NCBI GenBank assembly: GCA_903970465.1 | Contig: CAJCIO010000015.1 | Location: 1 to 64,000, forward strand | Direction of reading: 5' to 3' | DNA from: Gammaproteobacteria bacterium | GTDB lineage: Bacteria > Pseudomonadota > Gammaproteobacteria > Pseudomonadales > Pseudomonadaceae | DNA length: 64,000 nt | Part shown: positions 36,143-43,891 of the stretch, piece after piece | Layout of the letters: every line of letters starts with the position of its first letter | How positions within the stretch are numbered: position 1 is the stretch's first letter | The notes under the pieces: generated by a model | What the model saw: only the letters and a program-made list of their open reading frames with translations | Database searches by the model: none | What the model was told of the DNA's origin: nothing | Translations under genes and position numbers: made by a program

Positions 36143-36834
36143 CGCTGCTCCAGTTGCGAGCGGATCTTGAACAATTCGTTATCGCTGCCCAACCCCAACT
36201 TGCGAAACGCCGACTGTTTTTGCGTGCTGATGGTCTTGATGCTGCGCGAGAATTTCCCGGCGACCTGGGTGACCGACATGCCGGCCAGGCAACAGCGCAG
36301 TACCTCCCGTTCGCGCAGGGTCAGGTTGTTGGTCCTGACCAACGCTTCAATCGCTGACTTGTTGCCTTTGATCGCCGAATCGGGCGCTTGCGTGGCGATA
36401 TCCCGATCCTCCAGCAACGCGGCCATCTTGGGCTCCAGATAGATCGTCCCGGTCGCCAGTGTGCGCACGCCTTCGAGCAAGTGCACCGGGTCGCTGTCCT
36501 TGCCGATGAAACCCATCGCGCCACAGCGTAGCGCCAGGCTCACGGTGGCTGGGGTGTGGGTGGCCGAGATCACCAGCAGATGTACGGCAGGAAACTTTAT
36601 CCGCAGCGCTCGAATAAGGTTCAAGCCATCGGTTTCTTCGGGACCCAGGGCAAAATCCATGACCACCACATCGACGGGAGCCTGTTTGAGCGCCATTAGC
36701 AGATCACGGCTGCGCGTAAAACACCCGACGATGTCGAATTCAGCATAGGTACCGAGTACATGCTGCATGCCGCACAACACGAATTCGTGGTCGTCGAGCA
36801 GCATCAAGCGAATAGGATTGCTGGTTTCACACAT
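36139..36834 (-). CDS. LuxR-type response regulator resembling RcsB
   Basis: A 231-residue regulator. The N-terminal receiver has LLDDHEFV and the phospho-Asp in VVVMDFALGPEET. The C-terminal helix-turn-helix reads TLREREVLRCCLAGMSVTQV and FSRSIKTISTQKQSAFRKLG, close to the recognition helix of RcsB (RSIKTISSQK). With the adjacent Hpt gene it recalls the RcsD-RcsB branch of a phosphorelay. A strict palindrome upstream at 37029-37047 could be part of its control region. Confidence 0.85.
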   Translation of the reverse strand: MCETSNPIRLMLLDDHEFVLCGMQHVLGTYAEFDIVGCFTRSRDLLMALKQAPVDVVVMDFALGPEETDGLNLIRALRIKFPAVHLLVISATHTPATVSLALRCGAMGFIGKDSDPVHLLEGVRTLATGTIYLEPKMAALLEDRDIATQAPDSAIKGNKSAIEALVRTNNLTLREREVLRCCLAGMSVTQVAGKFSRSIKTISTQKQSAFRKLGLGSDNELFKIRSQLEQR

Positions 36835-37159
36835 GGTGTAGTGACGCCCTGCGTTAGATATGGGGTTACACCTGCCGGTGCGATGAAGCGAGGTTCTGGC
36901 TGAGATGAATGTCGCGGGAGCCGCTCTGCGCCTGGACGCTGCTGGCTTTGTCCACGGGGCGGGATCTTAACGGCGGGAGGCGTGGAGCCCTATAGGAAAA
37001 GTCTGAAAGACGTAACTGCATGTGTTTAATCGATAAACGCTATCGATACAGGTGATGAGGGTATCGACGCTAAGGATGTTACTTTTTACCTCGAAGCACG
37101 AATCCACTCACGCAGCCTGGTTTTCCCCCGACCTCCAGTGCCTGTCGAGCGGTTCCACT
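36835..37159. other. 325-base intergenic region with palindrome and possible promoter
   Basis: No convincing coding frame. It holds a perfect palindrome ATCGATA-aacgc-TATCGAT at 37029-37047 with another half-site GTATCGA near 37061, and a weak plus-strand promoter-like pair TTAACG (36967) and TATAGG (36991) spaced 18 bases. It must contain the promoter of the RcsB-like gene on the minus strand. Confidence 0.45.
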
Positions 37160-38209
37160 TCAGTCCTTTGGTGAAACTCCTCTGACCGCCTTCCCCGCAG
37201 ATGGCGGTCTTTTTTTTGTCCCGCTTTTGGCGGCACCGGCTGGCAGCGCAGCAGCTTGAGCCTCGTTGACCGCAATCTCGATCCGCTGTTGCTCCCGAGC
37301 CTGGAGCTCGAGCACCTGCTGCTGGAGCACCGCCTGGGCACCTTCAGCCAGTGCAGCGCGCCGGCCCCAGTCGCTGGCCAATTCACGCTGCCGAGTCAAC
37401 TCCACGTCCTGCTGCTCGGCAAGCCGCCGCCCACTGGCTTGTTCCGCGACATGGGTTTCGTGCTGCAACTGCAACTGACGCTCGCTCTGTGCCACCTCGG
37501 CAAGCAGACGTTCATTACTGCGGTTTAGACGGGTCAGCTCATCCTGGCGGACGATGGCCGATTGCTGCAGCTGGCGCACTTCGACCTGAATCATTTGCAC
37601 CTGCGCTTCATGGCGCCGCTGCTCTTGTTCCCGCTGTTCGCGCACCGAATCGCGATAGTGCTGCAAGGCATCGCGGCTGTGCCGATGCTGCTCCTCCAGT
37701 GATTGCACCCGCTGCAACTGGTCCTCAAGGCGTAACTGCAGATCGTCGCAGGCCTGACTCAATCTTGCGTTACGGGTCTGCTCGGTCTGCAGGCTGCTTT
37801 GGCTGACCTGCAACTGTTCGTTGGTCTGGCCCAGTGCCGACTGCAGCACTGCCTCCCGTGCCAGGGCCTGGTCGAGTTGCGTTTCCGCGGCCTGAATACG
37901 AGCTTCCAGCGCTGCAGCCTTGCCGTCCAGATCGGCCTGGGCTTGATCGAGGTACGCCTGGCTATCGTCGCGCAATTGCTGGGCCAGGCTGGCGACCAAC
38001 CCGCTCAGGGCGTCGGTCAATGCCGGCGCGCTCTGCGCCATGGCCGGCATCACCTCTTCGATCTCGCGCAGATAGCGATGAATAGTACTTTTTGAACCGG
38101 TATTGCCCAGTTCGATACGTATCGCATCGATGCTCGGACGCTCTCCGCGCGCAAGCAGGCTTTCTCGGGCCTTTTGTACAAGCGCCTTGTTGATACCGCC
38201 GCGGGCCAT
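37160..38209 (-). CDS. KfrA-like coiled-coil DNA-binding protein
   Basis: A 349-residue protein. Residues 1-60 match the KfrA N-terminal DNA-binding domain (GGINKALVQKARESLL, PSIDAIRIELGNTGSKSTIHRYL). Residues about 65-320 are an almost unbroken Gln/Glu/Arg-rich coiled coil. The basic tail includes SGTKKRPPSAGK. KfrA is best known from plasmids, where it binds its own promoter and forms filament-like assemblies linked to segregation; this copy is chromosomal. The ATG at 38209 has CGGAG five bases upstream. The tyrosine recombinase is encoded about 1.3 kb away. Confidence 0.8.
   Translation of the reverse strand: MARGGINKALVQKARESLLARGERPSIDAIRIELGNTGSKSTIHRYLREIEEVMPAMAQSAPALTDALSGLVASLAQQLRDDSQAYLDQAQADLDGKAAALEARIQAAETQLDQALAREAVLQSALGQTNEQLQVSQSSLQTEQTRNARLSQACDDLQLRLEDQLQRVQSLEEQHRHSRDALQHYRDSVREQREQEQRRHEAQVQMIQVEVRQLQQSAIVRQDELTRLNRSNERLLAEVAQSERQLQLQHETHVAEQASGRRLAEQQDVELTRQRELASDWGRRAALAEGAQAVLQQQVLELQAREQQRIEIAVNEAQAAALPAGAAKSGTKKRPPSAGKAVRGVSPKD
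37184..37217 (+). terminator. Plus-strand intrinsic terminator inside the 3' end of the KfrA-like gene
   Basis: GACCGCC (37184-37190), a 12-base loop and GGCGGTC (37203-37209) are followed by T8 (37210-37217). It reads as a strong terminator on the plus strand, opposite to the KfrA-like gene, whose last codons it overlaps. No annotated plus-strand gene ends here, so it may terminate an unannotated RNA. Confidence 0.65.
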
Positions 38210-38555
38210 GGTCACTCCGGATGATTTCGTACTGTGGTATGTATTATGTATTTTCCCACGATCTTTGGGGAATTGATTTTTAGAAATGTAGAAAGTCTGG
38301 CATTCAATAATTGAGCATTATCGAATGTCAGGCGCGAAATGACCTAGCCAGCAGGCGCTGACCTGTACAGAGAGGGGGGTCGAAGAGAAGTCGAAAAAAT
38401 CGGGAGAAAGTGCGTTGGCAGGGTTCTGCGCCCTCGCCTACCTGCGGATCTGCTGGATAGACGGTCCACGCCAAGCCTTCTAGCGTCTACCGGGCAAAAC
38501 GACGCGCAACGCTGGAGTCTAGTGCTGCACCGACAGGCAAGACTGTCGAGCGAGT
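38210..38555. promoter_or_regulatory. AT-rich promoter region of the KfrA-like gene
   Basis: No gene is recognised. The part next to the KfrA-like start is markedly AT-rich (38221-38335). It has a tandem TATGTAT-TATGTAT at about 38239-38252 and a near-palindrome TGGCATTC...GAATGTCA at about 38298-38330. KfrA proteins usually repress themselves, so these repeats are candidate operators. The remainder to 38555 shows nothing clear. Confidence 0.4.
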
Positions 38556-39449
38556 TCAAGCCGGCACATCCAGCCATCGATGACTGATCCGCAACAAATG
38601 CGCAGTGAGTGCCACCAGCAACTCACCGCCATTACGCCAGTGATGCCAGTACAGCGGCACTTCGAGCGGCTTGTTTGGCAGTAATTCGACCAACGCCCCC
38701 GCTCCCAGCTGTGCACCGATCTGCAACTCCGGGATCAAGCCCCAGCCCATTCCCGCCTCGGCCATGCGGATAAAGCCTTCCGAAGAAGGGCACAGATGGT
38801 ATTGAAAGCTGCCCGCGGCCTGCAGAGAGGCCATATAGCGATGCTGCAAGCTGTCATCCGGACCGAACACCACTGCGGGCGAACGCTCCAGCCGTTCAAC
38901 CGTGACGCCCTGGGGGAAATGGCTGGCCATGAATGCCGGGCTGGCCACAGCCCTATAGCGCATGACCCCCAACAACACGCTGCGTGCCCCAGCCACGGGT
39001 CGTTCGCTGGCACACAGGCAGGCCGCCACTTCACCGGCACGCATGCGCTTGAGCGCCACCTCCTGATCCTCGACCACCAGGTCCAGCAGCAACCGCTGTT
39101 CTCGGCAGAAATCCCCCACCGCCGCAGCCCACCAAGTGGCGAGGCTATCGGCATTCAGCGCAATGCGCAGACGATCGGGCAAGCCATCCTCGTTCAGTGT
39201 CGGCACTTGACCGAGCAGGTCGCGCTCCAGCAAACGCACCTGCTGTACATGGTTGAGCAGGCTCATGCCCACGGGGGTGGGGCTCGGCGGACTGCTCCGC
39301 ACCAGGACCGGCTGCCCGACCCGCGCTTCGAGCAGTTTGATCCGCTGCGACACCGCCGATTGCGATAGATTGAGCGCCTGCGCGGCACGCTCGAAACCAC
39401 CCTGCTCGATCACCGCGCTCAGGGCGGCCAGCAGTTTGTAGTCGATCAT
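38556..39449 (-). CDS. argP: LysR family regulator, ArgP-like
   Basis: A 297-residue LysR-type regulator. The N-terminal helix-turn-helix reads LLAALSAVIEQGGFERAAQALNLSQSAVSQRIKLLEA, followed by the effector domain. The DYKLLAALSAVIEQGGFERAA opening and length match ArgP (IciA), which responds to lysine/arginine and usually controls a LysE/ArgO exporter. Here the divergent neighbour is a recombinase rather than an exporter. The ATG at 39449 has AGGA six to seven bases upstream; the longer ORF to 39560 is rejected. Confidence 0.82.
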   Translation of the reverse strand: MIDYKLLAALSAVIEQGGFERAAQALNLSQSAVSQRIKLLEARVGQPVLVRSSPPSPTPVGMSLLNHVQQVRLLERDLLGQVPTLNEDGLPDRLRIALNADSLATWWAAAVGDFCREQRLLLDLVVEDQEVALKRMRAGEVAACLCASERPVAGARSVLLGVMRYRAVASPAFMASHFPQGVTVERLERSPAVVFGPDDSLQHRYMASLQAAGSFQYHLCPSSEGFIRMAEAGMGWGLIPELQIGAQLGAGALVELLPNKPLEVPLYWHHWRNGGELLVALTAHLLRISHRWLDVPA

Positions 39450-39510
39450 CGATTTTCCTGATGTGCGATACTTTGAATTCATAGCCCTTATACAGGTATT
39501 GCCGACAGAC

Positions 39511-40437
39511 ATGAACGAGCGGATCGAGCGATACCTCAAGGCCGGCACCCGCGACAACACCCGGCGCAGCTACCAGGCGGCGGTCGAGCACTTCGAAGTC
39601 AGTTGGGGCGGTTTTCTGCCGGCGACCGCCGACAGTATCGCGCGCTATCTGGTGGACCATGCCGAGCGCCACTCCATCAATACCCTCAAGCAACGCCTCG
39701 CCGCCCTCGCCCAATGGCACGTCAGCCAGGGATTTCCAGACCCGACCAAGGCGCCGATGGTCAAACAGTTGCTCAAAGGCATCCGCGCCACGCACCCGGT
39801 GCAGCAGAAACAGGCCGCCCCGTTGCTGCTCACACAACTGGAGCAAGTGGTCAGCGCGCTTGAGGCCAGCGCAGCCTCAGCGGCTGAACAGCAGAACCTC
39901 CCAGCGCTGTTACGTGCTCGACGCGATATCGCACTGCTATTGATCGGCTTCTGGCGTGGTTTTCGCGGTGAAGAGCTGGCGCGCCTGCGCATCGAACACA
40001 TCCAGGCCGAGCCCGGGACCGGCATGACGCTTTACCTGCCCCATAGCAAGGGCGATCGACTCAACCAAGGTGTCAGCTACCGCGCGCCAGCCCTCAAACG
40101 CCTTTGCCCGGTGCAGGCCTATGGCAACTGGATCACCGTGGCCGGCATCGCTCATGGCCCAGTGTTCCGGGGCATTGATCGCTGGGGCAACCTCGCGGAG
40201 CAGGGTCTCAACGCCAACAGCCTGATCCCTTTGCTGCGCGGCGTACTGGAGCGCGGCGGGCTGCCCGCCGACCTTTATAGCAGCCACTCGCTGCGCCGCG
40301 GCTTCGCCACCTGGGCAAGCGCCAACGGCTGGGATATCAAGGCGCTGATGACCTACGTCGGCTGGAAGGACATGAAATCGGCGTTGCGCTATATCGATCC
40401 GGCGATGTCGTTTGCCAACCTGCAGCTGTTGCCGTGA
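39511..40437 (+). CDS. Tyrosine recombinase/integrase
   Basis: A 308-residue site-specific recombinase. The N-terminal SAM-like domain (1-90; RRSYQAAVEHFEV) precedes the catalytic domain with Arg152 in GFRGEELARL, Lys180 in LPHSKGD, His259 and Arg262 in SSHSLRRGF, Trp285 in YVGWKD (the His/Trp position) and nucleophile Tyr294 in ALRYIDP. All catalytic positions are filled. No phage, att repeat or cargo was seen nearby. The start is ATG 39511; an in-frame ATG at 39463 would leave only 13 bases to argP. Confidence 0.85.
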   Translation: MNERIERYLKAGTRDNTRRSYQAAVEHFEVSWGGFLPATADSIARYLVDHAERHSINTLKQRLAALAQWHVSQGFPDPTKAPMVKQLLKGIRATHPVQQKQAAPLLLTQLEQVVSALEASAASAAEQQNLPALLRARRDIALLLIGFWRGFRGEELARLRIEHIQAEPGTGMTLYLPHSKGDRLNQGVSYRAPALKRLCPVQAYGNWITVAGIAHGPVFRGIDRWGNLAEQGLNANSLIPLLRGVLERGGLPADLYSSHSLRRGFATWASANGWDIKALMTYVGWKDMKSALRYIDPAMSFANLQLLP

Positions 40438-40462
40438 ATTCGTTGGCAGGGTGCACTACCTG

Positions 40463-40487
40463 AAGGCCCCTTCACGGGCAAACCTTG
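40463..40487. repeat. Degenerate REP half-element
   Basis: AAGGCCCCTTCACGGGCAAA followed by CCTTG resembles one arm of the REP sequence seen at 18172, with several changes and no partner arm. It lies in the 110-base gap before the MaoC gene. Confidence 0.35.
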
Positions 40488-40547
40488 GTATTGCAAGCAT
40501 CATCCAATATGCTGCACTGGCCAACAAAATCTTTTCGGAGACTACTG

Positions 40548-40997
40548 ATGACCACCCCCGCCCCCCTCTACCTCGAATCTTTCAATATTGGTGACACCTT
40601 TACCAGCGCAAGCAAAGTGATCACGCTCGACCAGATCAAGGCCTTCGCCCGCGAATTCGATCCGCAGCCCTTCCATCTTGATGAGGACGCTGCCCGAGAC
40701 ACCCTCTTCGCCGGGCTGGCCGCCAGTGGCTGGCACACCGCCGCGCTGTCCATGCGCCTGCTGGTCGACAGCCTGCCGCTGGGCGACGGCCTGATCGGTG
40801 CTGGCAGCGATCTGCGCTGGCCCACCCCGACGCGCCCCGGCGATGAATTGCACGTGCGCAGCGAAGTACTGGAAGTCAGACCCTCACAATCCAAACCCGA
40901 CCGCGGCATCGTCGTAGTGCAATGCGACACCCTCAATCAGCGGGGCGACTGCGTGCAACGCGCCATCAGCAAATTGCTGGTTTTTCGTCGCCGCTGA
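40548..40997 (+). CDS. MaoC family dehydratase
   Basis: A 149-residue hot-dog fold protein. The hydratase motif is seen as AFAREFDPQPFHLDEDAARDTLFAGLAASGWHTAAL, including the Asp and His that activate water in (R)-specific enoyl-CoA hydratases. The exact acyl-CoA substrate is unknown and no fatty acid gene is adjacent. The ATG at 40548 has CGGAG seven bases upstream; the frame is open back to 40485. Confidence 0.83.
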   Translation: MTTPAPLYLESFNIGDTFTSASKVITLDQIKAFAREFDPQPFHLDEDAARDTLFAGLAASGWHTAALSMRLLVDSLPLGDGLIGAGSDLRWPTPTRPGDELHVRSEVLEVRPSQSKPDRGIVVVQCDTLNQRGDCVQRAISKLLVFRRR

Positions 40998-41081
40998 GCA
41001 TTGCGCCGGCGCGTCAGCACCGACCTAGAGCAGTTGGCTGCGAACTGTGCGTTTATCGCCCGGATTGCACGGCGGTGGTGC

Positions 41082-41108
41082 TCAAGTTTCCAGACGGACG
41101 GTGGATAA
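41082..41108 (+). promoter_or_regulatory. Sigma-28 (FliA) promoter of the chemoreceptor gene
   Basis: TCAAGTTT, 11 bases, GTGGATAA. The FliA consensus is TAAAGTTT-N11-GCCGATAA, so the spacing is exact and 12 of 16 key bases agree. It lies 41 bases before the start of a methyl-accepting chemotaxis protein, a usual member of the flagellar regulon. Confidence 0.65.
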
Positions 41109-41149
41109 CGTGATGACAATTACTTCATCCGTAATCCGGAGTGCAACCC

Positions 41150-42775
41150 ATGTTCGCCCACCTTAAAGTCCGCACCGGCATGATCGGCGTCTTGCTGCTA
41201 TTCGTTGTGGCGCTGCTGTTTTCCACCGTCAATAGTTGGTGGTCGGCCGTGCGCAGCCATGACCAGATCGACGAGCTGAGCCGCACCTCGCGCCAGATCG
41301 ATGGCATCAACAACGCCCTGCTCCTGGCGATTCGTACCAGCGCCAATGTGTCGTCGGCATTTATCGAAACCGTGGGCGGACGCTTCGACGATGCGGAGGC
41401 ACGCCTGGTGCGCAGCGAAGGCATCTGGAACGATGCCATCGCCAAGGTCAATGCATCGACGACCGACCTGCGCGATCCGCAGCTCAAGGCGCTGGCCGAA
41501 GACCTCAAAGGCGCGTTCGCCGAATACGGCGCGGCAATCGTCGGCCAACGGGCTGCGACCCGCGCGCGCTCGGCAGACCAATATTTTGTGGTCAATATCG
41601 CCGCCGGTAACGGCATGACCAAGCTCCAGGAAATTCGCGTCAAGCTGGTGGGCGCGCTGGACGCCCGAGCCGCCGAGATCAATCAGGAGTCCACGGCCCG
41701 CCTGGCCACCGCCAAGCTGCTGTCCATAGCCTTGGGCGTGATCACGCTGGCGCTGGCGGTGCTTTGCTGGATATTCATCTCCGGTCGCGTGTTGCGGCCG
41801 CTGCGCGACGCCGGCGAGCATTTCAGGCGCATTGCCAATGGCGACCTGACCCGCGAAGTCATCTCCCCAAGCCGCAACGAGATCGGCGAGCTGTTCGTCG
41901 AGCTGCAGCGCATGCAGGCCAGCCAGCGCGAAACGCTGATCCAGATCGCCGGCTCCGCGACGCAGCTTGCCTCGGCCGCCGAAGAACTCAATGCGGTCAC
42001 CGAAGAAAGCAACCGCGGTCTGCAGCAACAGGACATGCAGCTAGAACAAGCCGCCACGGCGGTCAATCAGATGACCAGCGCCGTTGAAGAGGTGGCGCGC
42101 AACGCGGTGTCCACCTCGCAAGCGGCCACCGCCTCCAACACGCTGTCGGAAAAGAGCCGCCAGCAGGTGCGCGAGAACATCGCCGGCACCCAGTCCATGG
42201 CCGCCGAAATCCAGGGCAGCGCCGAGCGCATCCAGCACTTGGCCGACGAAGTGCGCAATATCGGCAAGGTCCTCGATGTGATCCGCGCCGTCTCTGAACA
42301 GACCAACCTGCTGGCCCTCAACGCCGCCATCGAAGCCGCGCGTGCCGGTGAGGCCGGTCGCGGCTTCGCGGTCGTTGCCGATGAAGTGCGCACCCTCGCC
42401 TACCGCACCCAGGAATCGACCCGCGAGATCGAACAGATGATCGCCAACGTGCAAGGCACTGCCGAGCAAGCCGTGGACTCGATGCGCAGCAGCACCACCC
42501 GGGCCCAGGGCACTCTGGAAATCACCCAGGCCTCTGGCGCTGTGCTTGAGGACATTTTCGCCGCCATCGGCCAGATCAACGAGCGCAATCTGGTGATCGC
42601 CAGCGCGGCGGAAGAACAGGCCCAGGTGGCGCGGGAGGTGGACACCAACCTGGTGGCGATCCGCGATCTGTCGGCGCAGTCGGCGGCCGGCGCCCTGCAG
42701 ACCAATGCCGCCAGCCACGAACTTTCGCGTCTGGCCGCCGAACTCAGCGGCCTGGTGGGGCGTTTCCGGACCTGA
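41150..42775 (+). CDS. Methyl-accepting chemotaxis protein
   Basis: A 541-residue membrane chemoreceptor. Helix 1 (about 12-32), a periplasmic four-helix-type ligand domain (about 33-190), helix 2 (about 192-213), HAMP (about 214-265), and a cytoplasmic signalling domain follow. The hairpin tip IRAVSEQTNLLALNAAIEAARAGEAGRGFAVVADEVR is canonical. There is no C-terminal CheR pentapeptide. Ligand unknown. The ATG at 41150 is used because CCGGAG lies eight bases before it; a GTG at 41141 overlaps that site. Confidence 0.9.
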   Translation: MFAHLKVRTGMIGVLLLFVVALLFSTVNSWWSAVRSHDQIDELSRTSRQIDGINNALLLAIRTSANVSSAFIETVGGRFDDAEARLVRSEGIWNDAIAKVNASTTDLRDPQLKALAEDLKGAFAEYGAAIVGQRAATRARSADQYFVVNIAAGNGMTKLQEIRVKLVGALDARAAEINQESTARLATAKLLSIALGVITLALAVLCWIFISGRVLRPLRDAGEHFRRIANGDLTREVISPSRNEIGELFVELQRMQASQRETLIQIAGSATQLASAAEELNAVTEESNRGLQQQDMQLEQAATAVNQMTSAVEEVARNAVSTSQAATASNTLSEKSRQQVRENIAGTQSMAAEIQGSAERIQHLADEVRNIGKVLDVIRAVSEQTNLLALNAAIEAARAGEAGRGFAVVADEVRTLAYRTQESTREIEQMIANVQGTAEQAVDSMRSSTTRAQGTLEITQASGAVLEDIFAAIGQINERNLVIASAAEEQAQVAREVDTNLVAIRDLSAQSAAGALQTNAASHELSRLAAELSGLVGRFRT

Positions 42776-42790
42776 GTGATGGCCTCGCCA

Positions 42791-42845
42791 GGGTCCTTGG
42801 TTTAGGTCAAGATAGCCGGCAGAATCCGCGCTCGACCAAGGACCC
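42791..42845 (+). promoter_or_regulatory. Inverted repeat covering the ribosome binding site of the GlxA-family gene
   Basis: GGGTCCTTGG at 42791-42800 and CCAAGGACCC at 42836-42845 are perfect 10-base reverse complements, 35 bases apart. The right arm contains the Shine-Dalgarno AAGGA and ends two bases before the ATG at 42848. In RNA the arms could pair and hide the ribosome site; in DNA they could be an operator. Confidence 0.5.
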
Positions 42846-42847
42846 CC

Positions 42848-43885
42848 ATGCAATCCGCTTTCGAAAGCGTACTGGCCAACAAGAACATGGCGCACCAGGC
42901 CAAGCGCGGCCTGGCGCAAGCCGGCGGCAACCGCCAGCGTGTCGCCCTGGTGCTGTTCGAGCACTTCTCGATGATGGCGTTCACCGGCGCCGTCGACGCC
43001 CTTGTCACCGCCAACCTGCTCAATCCCGAACCGCTGTACGAGCTCTGCTCCTTCGGGCTGACCGCTACCCAAGTGACCAGCGATCTGGGGATCGTCATCT
43101 CGGCCGACCAGGCGTTGAGCGCGCTTGAAGAAAAGTCCTGGGACCTGATCATTCTGTGCGGTGGCTTTCGTGTGGCCCTGCGCGAACACGCAGGGCTGCG
43201 CGTCAAATTGCGTGCCGCAGCAGCCAAGGGCGCGATGCTCGGCGGCCTGTGGAACGGCGCCTGGTTCCTCGCCCAGGCGCAGTTGCTGGATGGTTACGAA
43301 TGCGCCTTTCATCCCGAAGGCCGGGCGATGATGGCGGAGGATTACCCCAATGTGCAGCTGAGTTCGCGAAGCTTCGTCATCGACCGCCAGCGCATCAGCT
43401 GCGCGGGCGCGAACAGTTCGTTGCGCATGATGCTGGAGGTCATGCGCCGCCAAGGCGCCGAGCACCTGATCAGCGCTGTGGAGGAGATTCTGGCCTGTGA
43501 TCAGAGCAGCGATGTCCGAGACATTTCGGTCATGGCCATCGATTCGGACCCGACCCTGCCACAGCCCTTGAAATCCGCTCTGGAGCTGATGCACAACAAT
43601 ATCGACGAGCCTTTGAGCGTCGACGAAATCGCCCGCTGCGTGAAGCTTTCCAAACGCCACCTGGAGCGCCAGTTCTGCAGCTTCATGAAGGCCACGCCGA
43701 CCCGCTATTACCTGGAGTTACGCCTGACCCGCGCGCGGCAATTGATCCAGCAATCGAATCGGCCGATCGCGGATATCGCGGTCGCCACTGGTTTTGTCAG
43801 CCTCTCGCATTTTCAGCGGCGCTTTCGCGAATTTTTCGACATCGCCCCCGGGCGCTTGCGCACGGCCGGGCGCAACGCTCAGTAG
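42848..43885 (+). CDS. GlxA family transcriptional regulator (DJ-1/PfpI plus AraC domain)
   Basis: A 345-residue regulator. The N-terminal DJ-1/PfpI domain (about 28-210; VALVLFEHFSMMAFTGAVDAL, LIILCGGF) lacks the catalytic Cys: the elbow reads GGLWNGAWFLA. The C-terminal AraC domain (about 240-335) has two helix-turn-helices (LSVDEIARCVKLSKRHLERQF and PIADIAVATGFVSLSHFQRRFREFF). Relatives such as ArgR, CdhR and GbdR in Pseudomonas control use of arginine, carnitine and betaine. The target here is unknown. Confidence 0.87.
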   Translation: MQSAFESVLANKNMAHQAKRGLAQAGGNRQRVALVLFEHFSMMAFTGAVDALVTANLLNPEPLYELCSFGLTATQVTSDLGIVISADQALSALEEKSWDLIILCGGFRVALREHAGLRVKLRAAAAKGAMLGGLWNGAWFLAQAQLLDGYECAFHPEGRAMMAEDYPNVQLSSRSFVIDRQRISCAGANSSLRMMLEVMRRQGAEHLISAVEEILACDQSSDVRDISVMAIDSDPTLPQPLKSALELMHNNIDEPLSVDEIARCVKLSKRHLERQFCSFMKATPTRYYLELRLTRARQLIQQSNRPIADIAVATGFVSLSHFQRRFREFFDIAPGRLRTAGRNAQ

Positions 43886-43891
43886 AGAGGT

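Noticed and set aside
39511-40437. Recombinase as evidence of a prophage or genomic island
   Set aside because: No phage structural or cargo genes, no tRNA and no att-like direct repeats are seen; only the recombinase itself and the KfrA-like gene suggest mobility.
42041-43660. 539-residue open frame on the minus strand
   Set aside because: It is antisense to the chemoreceptor and GlxA-family genes, its protein is low-complexity (Gly/His/Gln/Arg-rich) with no motif, and both sense genes are full-length known families.
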